64,000 nucleotides of DNA from Galdieria sulphuraria (taxonomy: Eukaryota > Rhodophyta > Bangiophyceae > Galdieriales > Galdieriaceae), in assembly GCF_000341285.1 (NCBI RefSeq), contig NW_005178443.1, positions 62,001 to 126,000 of the forward strand, in the 5' to 3' direction. Both the position numbers and the translations under genes were made by a program. Each line of letters opens with the position of its first letter. Position 1 is the first letter of the stretch. Positions 32,929 to 43,400 of this stretch are shown piece after piece. The notes under the pieces were generated by a model. The model worked only from the letters and a program-made list of their open reading frames with translations. It was not told the origin of the DNA and ran no database searches.

Positions 32929-35097
32929 ATGAATTTTCCACGCGTACGAAGTATATTATGGGATCCCACCCCAGAAAAAGAAGGGGAAGATGCAACAAGT
33001 AGCAACATAGAAACCATGTTTACTATTTCGGCAGAACAATTACTTTCTTCTGAATGGGTATGGAAAACGGAAGTTGTGAATCAGTTGCGCCAAAAGTTAC
33101 GAGAACGAAAGCAAGACCATTATTTTGCAACCATACGTGAAACGTGGTGTGACACTGGCAACTTGCGAATTTTTCCCCGGAAGTTGATTTTCGAGGCTGT
33201 TTCCGATAAACCTGAACAAGTCGATGACCAACAGAGAGCTAGTATCTCGTTACTAGTGAATGATCCGGAAACTGCTGTTTTTGAAAAAATGAAAGAGCAA
33301 ACTTATAAACCTATGTTTCGTGGATTTTGGTTATGCGAACTTGCTAAGTATTTTCCTCCCAGAATAGAGTTGGAAGAACATGGAAACGATGTTGTGCTAT
33401 GTTTAAGATTCTACATTCCAGATATTCAGTTTGTTTTCACGAAAATATCTTCACCTCGAGTACATAATATGGAAGTTCTCCATCAATGTCTAGCGAATAA
33501 CCAAAAGAAGAATGAAAGCATAGAATTGTATCCCATGATAGATAACTTTGGATTCTTGTCGATGAATTCAGTTCGCAAACTATTACTATACAGCAAAGAT
33601 GACCCTGATATTCTTGAAAGACAACCTGTTGTTGGCCTTTGGATGTTTGTCAAGGATAGGTTCGATCCTGCTATGCTTTGGATGGCTTGCTACGATTTCC
33701 TTTTTATGGAGGGTATTTGTGAGCGTGTACTTCAAAATGGTTCTTTTCTGATTTTGTTATATAATGGAAACCAACAGAAATACTCCATCTTATGCTGCAA
33801 TTGTGAAGCCAAACTGGGAAACCAACCAAAAGGTCAACAATGGAATAGCTCAAATCCTACTCTCCTCCAAAAATTATCTCTGAAACCATTTAGTTGCCAT
33901 TTTACTATTCCTGGATATAATATGAACACAGATATCGCTGGATATCTCGGACTACCAGTCAAAATATATAGATTCTTTGCTCTCAATGCCACTACTCTTG
34001 ATAGACGAAAATTAACATATTCTTCGCTTGATAGAAATTCGGTGAATAAGAATTCTGAGCGCGATTGGACATGGAAAGATAATATGTCAAGTAAATCTTC
34101 TGAAGAAGACATCACTGAAGGTGAACATCGTCAAATTGTAACAAAAGCAAAAGAACAAGTAGAGAACAAAAAGCATGATGAACAACAAGACCCAACCACA
34201 AAGCAGCAACTTCAACGTTTACATGAGGAAATGGAATCCCTTAAGAAATATTTTCGCAGCCTAGGAATTGCTCCTGATTATAAAAATTATCGAGAAAGCG
34301 CCAGTCGTGGAATGAAGTCTCTACCAGGAGAAGCTTCCAAGTTTTGGAACCAAACAAGAAGACCCCGTTCTCCTTCACAAGAAGATATTTCTGAAGATAG
34401 TGTCCTCGCAAAAATGGAACTAGGCTCCGGACATATCATGTCCCCAGTCTCCTCAGCAACAGATGACGATCCAAAAAATGACTTGTTTCAACCTCTTAAG
34501 ACTACTGTGCTACCAGCGTATGGAAGGCAACCAAATAATTCTTGGCTCAACAAACCTAGAGCAAAAAACCGAGTTGATGTGGCAGTTCAAGTTGATTTAA
34601 GTGAACGCAATACTAGAAGCACTTCCCAAGGTCATAATCCCACTCATACGAACCATTTAGAGACCCTTCCTAAGGAGATCGAAGAATCATTGGATAAGGT
34701 AGACGAACAAGTAGAAACTGATGATCTAAGGCCACGGGAGTATTCACATAGACGGTTGGAGCCTAGTGCGCTCCAAGAAAACTTCTTAGCTAGTCGAAGA
34801 TACTCTTCCCAGTCTTCGAACAGTTTGTCACTTTCCTATGAGAACTTTAGTGGCGACACAAAAGACCTTGAGTCTGAAGCTAGAAGTCAAGGTTCATCTC
34901 AAAGTTATCACCATGAAGTACCAAGGACAACCCTAGTCAACAGCAAAAAGACGCATAAAAGTTGTGAACGGCGACACTTGAACCAGCAGGGAAGTACTAG
35001 TCAGTTGTTGACGGCTGACACTGAGCTAACTGTGCCGAAAATTATTTATGCTAGTCTCTCGGACGATGAAGACTACGACAACGGATACAGTAGTTGA
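32929..35097 (+). CDS. STIL-like protein (Ana2/SAS-5 centriole-duplication family)
   Basis: Single exon, 722 aa from ATG 32929. In animals STIL links Plk4 to SAS-6 in early centriole assembly. The N-terminal part begins MNFPRVRSILWDPTP, like the conserved start of the STIL N domain, and residues about 200-300 align by eye very well with its second block: FGFLSMNSVRKLLLYSKDDP, PVVGLWMFVKDRFDPAMLW, ERVLQNGSFLILLYNG. A short coiled coil (KQQLQRLHEEMESLKKYF) sits near residue 450, as in STIL, followed by a motif VDVAVQVDLSE and a long Ser-rich, disordered tail. Length is about half that of human STIL. The frame is open upstream of the ATG to about 32854, so a leader exon may add residues. The role here is unknown. 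Confidence 0.75.
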   Translation: MNFPRVRSILWDPTPEKEGEDATSSNIETMFTISAEQLLSSEWVWKTEVVNQLRQKLRERKQDHYFATIRETWCDTGNLRIFPRKLIFEAVSDKPEQVDDQQRASISLLVNDPETAVFEKMKEQTYKPMFRGFWLCELAKYFPPRIELEEHGNDVVLCLRFYIPDIQFVFTKISSPRVHNMEVLHQCLANNQKKNESIELYPMIDNFGFLSMNSVRKLLLYSKDDPDILERQPVVGLWMFVKDRFDPAMLWMACYDFLFMEGICERVLQNGSFLILLYNGNQQKYSILCCNCEAKLGNQPKGQQWNSSNPTLLQKLSLKPFSCHFTIPGYNMNTDIAGYLGLPVKIYRFFALNATTLDRRKLTYSSLDRNSVNKNSERDWTWKDNMSSKSSEEDITEGEHRQIVTKAKEQVENKKHDEQQDPTTKQQLQRLHEEMESLKKYFRSLGIAPDYKNYRESASRGMKSLPGEASKFWNQTRRPRSPSQEDISEDSVLAKMELGSGHIMSPVSSATDDDPKNDLFQPLKTTVLPAYGRQPNNSWLNKPRAKNRVDVAVQVDLSERNTRSTSQGHNPTHTNHLETLPKEIEESLDKVDEQVETDDLRPREYSHRRLEPSALQENFLASRRYSSQSSNSLSLSYENFSGDTKDLESEARSQGSSQSYHHEVPRTTLVNSKKTHKSCERRHLNQQGSTSQLLTADTELTVPKIIYASLSDDEDYDNGYSS

Positions 35098-35498
35098 ACA
35101 GGCGAGTGGAAGCAATGCAGCATTTTGTATTACCAATCCAACATAGGTGTCAATAAATATTTTTCCCATGTGATTGGATGGTTCTCGAAACCAAATTTTC
35201 CCCTCAAGTACCAACAACTAGCTTGTATACATTCACTACCAAAGAGAAACTTCATACTTTATTGCCAAAGGAGAATTGTGAGAAATTGAAGAAACTTGTC
35301 AGTAGTGAGAAGGTTTGCGACTTGAATCCAAACCCATCTCACCACAAAGAAAAAGGAATCAAATGGCAATATGCAGCGTATTTAAAGGAACGCTCGATTT
35401 TTAGCGGGCTTGATTTACGCGCCAACACAATCCAAAGCCATACGAAAATCATCACATCTTTATTATTTATCACACAACGTAACAAAAGTGTACATTCC

Positions 35499-36718
35499 TT
35501 ACGAAAGACTCCCGTTTGGTAAGACTACAGCTGGTGGTGGTGGTAGATTAGAAAGAGACAAGGGAAGTGTGGTTCCTTGTTTTGGCTGAGATGACTGTGC
35601 AGGAAGTGGCGCTTCAGTAGCATCCACCAGTCGTTCCTTGGAAATCTTGTATGAGTTCTTTCCAATAATATACTTTTCGAAATCATCATATGGCTCCTCT
35701 TCAATTCCATTAGCTTAAACAACTCATAGAAAAGAACTTTTCTTACCTTTTCTCGATAGATATTCTAAAACTTGATCAAGTACCAAGTATCCAATCTGTT
35801 TCGACAACTCATCCTTATCTAAAACTACAGGGCATTAGCTATTTCAACCTCAACCAGTCTCAAAATACCTCTTGAAGATTGGGTCTGATTAGGCTCGAAA
35901 ACAGTAGGAGGTCCCAGGAAATAGAAAGGCTGGTTGCTGCCTACTTGTGAGAAGGGTGGAGGTATTTCTGTTGGAACAGGAACGTCGGTAGGTAAAGCCT
36001 CGACTGGTGAGGCTAACACTGCTGTTGGCAAGGCCACTCGGATGTTATCATTGGAACCGATATGGATCTGCAACTCTATTGTTCGACCTTGAGAAAACGA
36101 CTTGGAGTCTTTCAACGGAACACGAGCAGCGTTTGGTCCCAATTGTTCTGGAGAAGGGAATAAAAGCAAGTCAGAAGGACCTGATGTGGTTGGCTCGGGT
36201 ATCAAAGTTGCTAATTGTCTCATATTTGACCAAGCATCTTGCAGAGTACTATCCATTTGCTGCTCCTCTTGTAAAGAATCAAGTTGAATTTTTTCAACTA
36301 GTTTTCTAACAATACTTTCTAGATCAGCAGATGATATTGAATTTTGCTTCGCATTATATGAGTTTTGATGAATTATTTTTGGATAATGACTTCTTGTGAC
36401 GATTTCGAAGTCTCCTTCCGAAGTTTCAACAAGGAGGGTTTCTCCTGTTGGAATCGGAGCAGGTGCTTCTGTTGGATCTGGAAACACAATAGCAACGGGA
36501 ACGCCATTTGAAACAATTACTTGAGGAGATAGCTGAGACGAACCTGTCGCACTTGTGCTATTCTACATAGAGAAGCTTAGAAAGGTGCATGAATGCGAAA
36601 CTTGTCTTCTTACTTGTACTCTGTCAGTAGATAGAATGGGTGCACAATGTACATTTTGAACTGCTAAACCTTGAAGTGATAGCAATACGATAAGTGATAC
36701 AGCCACAAAGTATTTCAT
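35499..36718 (-). CDS. Unknown secreted Pro/Ser-rich protein
   Basis: Four exons, 36718-36614, 36562-35869, 35824-35747 and 35713-35499, give 363 aa. It begins with a clear signal peptide (MKYFVAVSLIVLLSLQGLA, then a likely cut near HCA). The mature part is rich in Pro, Ser, Thr, Val and Glu with PTEAPAPIPTGE-like stretches, a helical segment near residues 125-150 and a Pro-rich tail (NLPPPPAVVLP). No Cys-rich fold, catalytic motif or GPI-type tail is seen. I do not recognise a family; a cell-wall or extracellular protein is possible. The frame across three introns is fully consistent, and one of them (35714-35746) is only 33 nt. Its 3' end overlaps an unsupported plus-strand frame. Confidence 0.68.
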
Positions 36719-37647
36719 TACAACAAGAAAATCAATTAAAGCTCGAAGGCAAGACGCTTCCAGCTATCTTTTTAAACTCACCTTGAGAAGGAAGAAAAAT
36801 GCTGCCCTCCATATTTGATTTAAATAATTGTGGAAAAAAATGCACACCAAAAAAAGCAGCAGCATTGTTCTATACCCAAATTAATCCACGCAACGATTTC
36901 ATATGGCAACGTGACTATGTTTTCAATATCACGGAGACAGTCTATTTCTAAGAAAATATTGAAAAAGTCGAAGCTTTTCTAAGAAAGAATGAGAAGTCCA
37001 CATGACAAGGAAACATTGAGCTGCAATATGCTGCGACTGCCTGAAAGTGAAATTTTATTTAAATAGTACCTCATATTCTACAGTCTCTTACAACCGGATA
37101 TAGGCAGTTTTATACAGAATGACTTGTGAATATTTACAACAAATGGTCAAACTAGAAAACAGAAAATTCCAACTCACAAGTTGTTGTCAACAGTTGAACA
37201 GAGGCTAGAACTAGACTCCTTGCGACATAGTGTGCACTAAAAAACCCACAACAGGTTCTTACTATCTCCGTTGTTCCTTTTATATTAAGGTTAGCTAGTG
37301 ATTCATTTACATTTCTTATTATTGTGTCCATACAAATAATGGTGTGACCCAAAATTTTCTTTCTAGAAAAGATTCTTCCCAGCGGGTTTCTTATCCGTGT
37401 GTGTCGAAAAGCAGCATTGCAGCTCACTTGGGTTACTTTACAACAACTCGACTAGCTTTTTTGACACTTTTTTGGGTCCTTTTAAAAGCTTTGAATACTG
37501 TCACTTTTAGACATTACTTGTAACTAGTTTTTGTCGTGATAACTACCTACTGGGAAATTGCAACCAATAGCAGCGTGCCATTTTATGTATTTGCCAAAAC
37601 TGATAAGCTAATTCGGATAATTATATTGGTCAACTATACTTTTGTGA
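36719..37647. other. Intergenic region of about 0.9 kb
   Basis: Divergent region between the secreted protein and RING protein genes. A 91-codon minus-strand frame (37427-37152) has no family resemblance and no good context. AT-rich tracts and a GCCAAT-poor background give no clear promoter element. Nothing else is supported. Confidence 0.4.
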
Positions 37648-39064
37648 ATGGGAAACAGTCCTTCTTCTGCAGTTTGGGACTTCAACTCAAATAGACCACT
37701 TGGGCAATACATACGAAGGTCTGAAAGCAGTTTGAGGTTTCCAATCGCTACTGAGGATCAAGCTGGTAACTCAAGGCGAAGTAGTGGTTCAACAAGAGCC
37801 AATTCAGCGTCTGGTCGTAGCTCAAACACTGGCGTTTCCCGACATGTTCCAAGGAGAGTAACTCGTCGAAACCGCAGTCCCTCACATCATTCAGTCCATA
37901 GAGCAAGTAGGACTTCAAGAGTTGCTTTAGAAAGATTGATGGCAGAAACTAGACGAATGCATCATAGTGGTGATGGAGGAGAGAACAAGTGGACGGAAAC
38001 AAAAGTGAAGCAAATGGTGGATTCTAAGTCGTTGGCTCCTCGTGACAGAGGCACTGACGAACCTATAGGGGAGAACTTGGATGAATGTCCTATCTGTTTT
38101 GCATATTTTCCTATGTTGAATACAACTTGTTGTTGTAACAAAGTAAGCATCATTTTCCAATTATTTTTTTTATATTTAGTTGTTATAGGCTCTGTGTACC
38201 AATTGTTTCTTGCATATTCAGAGGCATGGTAAACGGAAGAGTTGTCCTTTTTGTAATCGGCCCAAATTAGAAGTCATGTTCTTTGGTCCTCGAACGGATG
38301 AAGAGCGTTTTCTAGAGTATGTAGAGGACATATCTTTAGAGTTGAGAAAGAGAGCAAGTTTGAAAGATGAAACGGAATGTGTGTCCAAAAAAGATGCTGT
38401 TTTACAAACTGATGATAATTTTATTCAGTTCGATTCAGAGGAAGACAAAAGAAGTTCATCTTTGTCTCATTTGAGTTCTTCTTTATTGGAAAGAGTCCGG
38501 AATAGACTAGTTTTGTCGAATAATTCCGATTATTACGAGACAAAGGGTTTATCCCTTCAAAATGTTTGCAATATTCTCCAGCAAGAAGAAATTTCAGAGG
38601 AAGACTTGGCTGTCATTATAGCCTTGCATCGTTCATATATGGAACACAAATCCAAAAGCAGGGAGAGTTCAACGGAGAAGAAAGGTAATTTTTCTTTGTA
38701 CTTATTTTTGAGCATGAATAGATATGATGTTGTAGATGAATCACTTGGTGGAAGTTCACATTCAGAACACCTAGTGGATATGGATGAAGACGACTCTAGT
38801 TTTCTTGATATATTTTCACTTTCTGGTTCGAGTAGCCATCTTTACAAGCCATCTTTGTCCACATCTTGTCCAACTCATTTCAATCAGCTCAATCAGACAC
38901 GTTGTAGTGAGGATAGCGTTGCAACTGGGAATTCGTCATCCCGTCTGGTGGATATAGAAGATCCAGAAAGGTCCGAGTCTACCACATTTTACTTGGATGT
39001 ACCTCCGATATCTCCCAGTCTACATTTTATGTCTAAAAGTCAGTCGAGTGAAACACAGGAATGA
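37648..39064 (+). CDS. RING-type E3 ligase, DA2/SIP5-like
   Basis: Three exons (introns 38143-38188 and 38685-38735) give 439 aa. The N-terminus MGNSPSS fits an N-myristoylation site, so membrane association is likely. Residues about 148-195 form a variant RING: CPICFAYFPMLNTTCC, ALCTNCFLHI and SCPFCNRP, the pattern of plant DA2 and yeast Sip5, whose second Cys pair is followed directly by more Cys. Before it lies an Arg/Ser-rich disordered region; after it a long Ser-rich acidic tail. It probably ubiquitinates partners that are not known here. The second intron is 51 nt with no in-frame stop, so its removal is predicted from its GT..AG ends and the adjoining composition, not forced by frame. 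A short (TA)n tract follows the stop. Confidence 0.82.
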
Positions 39065-39208
39065 TTGAACTTGTAGACAAAAGTCATATATATATATATA
39101 TATCGATGTACAAACAGTTGTAGAAACCAATGTTTTCCTTATAAAACGATTGTAATTTTAGTGGTACTTCAAATCCATGAATGGAAATGTTGGTGGTTGG
39201 TGGTGAAG

Positions 39209-40462
39209 ATGCAACGAGAGTCTACCAACTGTATCACTTCCACTTCTCCTACAACTAACAACGATACTTACTCCACAAGTTGGTTAGTCAAGTTACAAAA
39301 CTGGTTTGCCTCATGGAAGCCACGAAAAACGTCACTAGTTCAACCTCCCATTTATTGTCAACAAATTGCAGAGTCTGAAACAAAACTGTTTGAAATGTTC
39401 GTACAACAACGGTGGGAACGTCGTTTTGTTGAGCTACCTAACGGAGAATTGATGAATACGGTGATATTAGGAGACCATGATAAACCTTGCTTAGTACTCA
39501 CCCCAGGTTAGGAGTATCTTCTTTGCCATTGACTTGTTTGAATTTCTGTAGGCTATTGTTCAGGTATTGGTGTGTTTGCTAGAAATTTGGATACTCTATC
39601 TCAACACTTTAGAGTATATTGTGTTGACTGGCTGGGATGTGGTGCTTCTTCCAAGCCAAAGTTTCCTTTGAAAGGAACAGTTGAACAAGCCGAGTCTTAT
39701 TTTGTGGATAGTTTGGAACTGTGGAGACAACAAATGGGAGATAGTTTATCAAAGCCTTTTATCCTGGTGGGACATAGTTTAGGTGGATATTTATCTGCTG
39801 TTTATGCCAGCAAATATCCTGAAAATGTAGAACGTTTAGTATTACTGAGTCCAGTAGGAATACCTCACGCACCAGAACAACAAACTTCATTATCATCGCC
39901 TTCACAAGCGTCCAGTGCTCAGCCTATGAAAGATGATGAAAGAGTACAGCAATATAGAAGGAAATATCGACATTGGATAGCACTGTTTACTTGGTTTTGG
40001 AAACATGATATTACTCCTCACTCTGTTTTGAGAGTCACAGGTCCCTATTTTGGTCGTTGGTTGACTATGAAATATGCCCATCGTCGTTTTCAACATTGCT
40101 TACCTGAAGCAGCTCGTGTACAAGTTGCAGAATATGTTTATGAAATGTGTGTGAGAGGAACGCCTAGTGGAGAATATGCTTTGAATGCTATTTTGCTTCC
40201 TGGTGCTTGGGCAAAACAACCTTTATGTGATCGTTGGGATAAAGTTCGAGTACCAACGATATTCATTTATGGTGAACAGGATTGGATGGACTATCGTGCT
40301 GCACTGGCATTGAAACAACAATACAATTCCTTTATTACGGATATTCGAAGAGTACCTTTTGCTGGTCATTATCTATTTTTGGAAAATCCTCAGGACTTTC
40401 ACAAACAATTTTTGGAAGCTTTGAATAGTACAACGTTATCTCATGAAGAGTCAACTACTTGA
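39209..40462 (+). CDS. ABHD4/ABHD5 (CGI-58)-like alpha/beta hydrolase
   Basis: Lipid-metabolism hydrolase of the CGI-58 group. Exons 39209-39506 and 39552-40462 give 402 aa; the 45-bp intron starts GTTAGG. After about 95 N-terminal residues the fold begins with PCLVLTPGYCSGIGVFARNL and FRVYCVDWLGCGASSKP. The nucleophile elbow is GHSLGG with Ser present, unlike animal ABHD5 where it is Asn, so hydrolysis is expected. The late motif is FAGHYLFLENPQDF, where ABHD5 has HX4D; here the acidic residue position differs (HYLFLE). In plants CGI-58 controls neutral lipid. ATG 39209 is the first in frame; the open frame extends upstream without one. The last 22 bp of coding DNA overlap the end of the BRR2 gene on the other strand. 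Confidence 0.86.
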
Positions 40463-43400
40463 ATGGAAATAGATTCTTCTTGATCAACTCCTAAATAGGA
40501 GTCGCAAATTAAATATAAAATATATTCATGACTACCTATTTCGTTAGGTGCCATCCATTCTAACTTGACTTGGTTACTCTTTCCACCTCCTTTAATGACC
40601 AAACGCTTAATAGCAACCAGAGTTTGACTACTTCCCAACTCGCCTACTAATAACCACCAACTTTCTTCTTTCTTTTCTGGAAAACGAGTACTATAAGCAA
40701 TGGGATGATCGGCAACCTCTTCCGTTGTCTCTTCTTCTTCTTCTCGTGTTAATTGGGCAACTAAACGAATAGTGGAACCAGGATAAACCACCTCTGATGA
40801 AGAGCTTTCTTCACAAATAAGCTGAAAACTCAAATCAACGTTGGGATAAGCTGCACAAGCGTCAACAATATCCGCAATCTGTTGCCTACTCAAACCTTGC
40901 AATGACTGTCTACGTTGTTCATCTTCCATTTCCATAAAATCAAAAACGCTTTCAACTCCCATCTCCTTCAACTGATCACAACGCTCCTTATCCATATGTG
41001 GCAACTGCAGAAGCAAAGAATCTCTTTCCCACATTCCTTGAATAATCATTTGACACGTTTCCATTGCTGCCAATGCTGCCTTCAAATAACCAGCAGAACT
41101 AATAACATCCACCAAGGCTTGAATCAATCGAGGTGCACCAGCTATAACTACTTCCCTATCTTCTGCTAATTCTCCTTTTAATGGAATTCTAGAAAAATGA
41201 GACTGGAAAAGAATATGAGTTTTCACATGGGGATCTGCATATCTTACAACTCCTCCACTACTTCCAATAGGAGCATATGGTGCATGACTAGCTATCTTTC
41301 TCAAAACTTCATCTTCACCTACTCTTATGGGTACCGTATAATATTCAGATGCTGAAGATAATACTTCAAGAAGACCTCTTAAACGAATCTTTTCACTTAT
41401 ACTCGATGCAAATAATTCTACAGTAGTATAACGTATATAATAAAATGCCGCTATCATACCCAAATTAAGTGGACCTATTGCAGTATCTGCATCTTCCTTT
41501 CTACTTGGCATCTCGTCAGTCATCTCTTCATCTTGCTTCTCTTCAAAACCTTCTAAAGCAACACATTTGCAATTCTCCAATTCATTTAAAGCATTATCAA
41601 TACATTCTGATAAATGGTCACTGATATGTTTCGGAGTTGCCCCAGTTATTCCATAGTAATTGGGATTTTGTGCCAATCGTCGATAATACAAAGTCCATGT
41701 AATCAAGTCTACAGCATCTTGCTTCGTTTCTACAATATGCGATGCAACTTCTGCATTTAACAAGTCCGCCAGAATCATATCTAAATGAGACTCCACAGGC
41801 AGAGGATCTTTTAAGAATTTTTGATAATATTCTTTGCTCGAAGGATCCGTCAATATAACACATGTACCACTGACATCTTCTAGTGGTCTACCTGCACGTC
41901 CCATCATACGCATAATATCGGCAACTGCATAATCTGAACGTCTCAATGCATCACTATAACCACCAACGCTACTAGAGCCTCCAGCTCCACCAAATGAAGT
42001 TCCAGCGATAATCACTGTTTGTGCACATACTGAAGACGTCCATGTAAAAGCTTCAGTAGTGATTAGCAGTCGACAAGCACCTGTTCCGAATAATTTTTCG
42101 ACGAGTTTTTGGTCATAGTTATCCATCGACTCATGACAGAACAATATTCCCATAGACATACATTCTTTAAGAGATGAACTTTTCACCTCCTGCTTTAAGG
42201 GTTCTATATCTTGTTGAGATAAACTAAGGAAGTCAAGTTGCTGTGTAGATAGATTATATATCAATTCTGTCGCAAGTGCCCTCGTTAGTCTACGAGAAGG
42301 GACAAAAATAATGACAGAAGACGCAGTGTTGTTCCAATACTTCCTTAGTAATGATGAAATAGGACGAACCATTGCTGCTGCTGCAGCTGAGACTGAACCG
42401 CTAAATGCATCCAATCCAAATCCAAATCCTGTTCCTCCAAACTCATTTGATTGAATATGAGTAACTAGAGGTATAGGTCGAGCACTATGATGAAAAGTGA
42501 AAATATACTGGGAAGGTACAAATAGCCAATCACCCAAATCTCTGGCATTCGCAATGGGATCTGAAAGACCAATCATTCGACAAGGTTTTCCTCCCGCCGC
42601 TGAGACTTGATGAGACATGAGACGCATTCTTGAACAAGAAATTTCCATTGCCACACCATTTACTGCATTTCTATTACCAATACCACCCCCAATTCCACAA
42701 CTTACCAAATGTAAGTCGTCAATAATGAATAGAGAAACTTGACGAACTGCTTTGCGATGTTTCCACCTACGAGAAAGGGCATCCCAACGCTCCGGCGTGG
42801 CAATCAACACTGAACCTGGAACCGCCAAATAGCCAAGATCAATGGTGGACTCCCCCGTCATATAATGTACTGAAAACCCTAATACTTGGGCTAATCCCAA
42901 ATTCAACTCTTCCAAACGACGTTGTGCCAAATCTTCTTTGGCTACGACATAAACTGCCGTCGCAGCAGGATCTAAAGCAAAAAGTCTGCCCAGTGCAAGT
43001 TCTATTAGGACCAATCTGCCCGAACCAGGAGGAGAAGCAACGAAAATATTTTCATTTGTCTTAAATATAGCCGCAAATGTTTGGGTTTGTATTGGATTGA
43101 AATGTTCAAATGACTTTGAAAAATGAGCTTCCAATCCACTCAAAACATACCACATGGCTTCAGTTTCTTTTTCGAGAGGAGAACGAAATGCACTATATAC
43201 AGACAAAGGTTGCATATCCAAAAGATCTGTAAAAGGAGAAAATTTGGATGGAAGAATAAGATGCTTAAAGGAAACTGGCAATGTGACTTCAGGAGATATC
43301 CATCGATCACTAATACATCGTATGAAGTATTGGGGAGGTAAAGGATCCAAAACTGGGACAATAAAGGCTACAGTATGTTCCTCTTGGCTTAAACTTGCAC

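Noticed and set aside
35178-35522. 114-codon plus-strand frame after the STIL-like gene
   Set aside because: No recognised motif, no good context, and its end overlaps the well-supported last exon of the secreted-protein gene on the other strand.
37152-37427. 91-codon minus-strand frame in the gap before the RING gene
   Set aside because: Composition and context give no support and no family is recognised.
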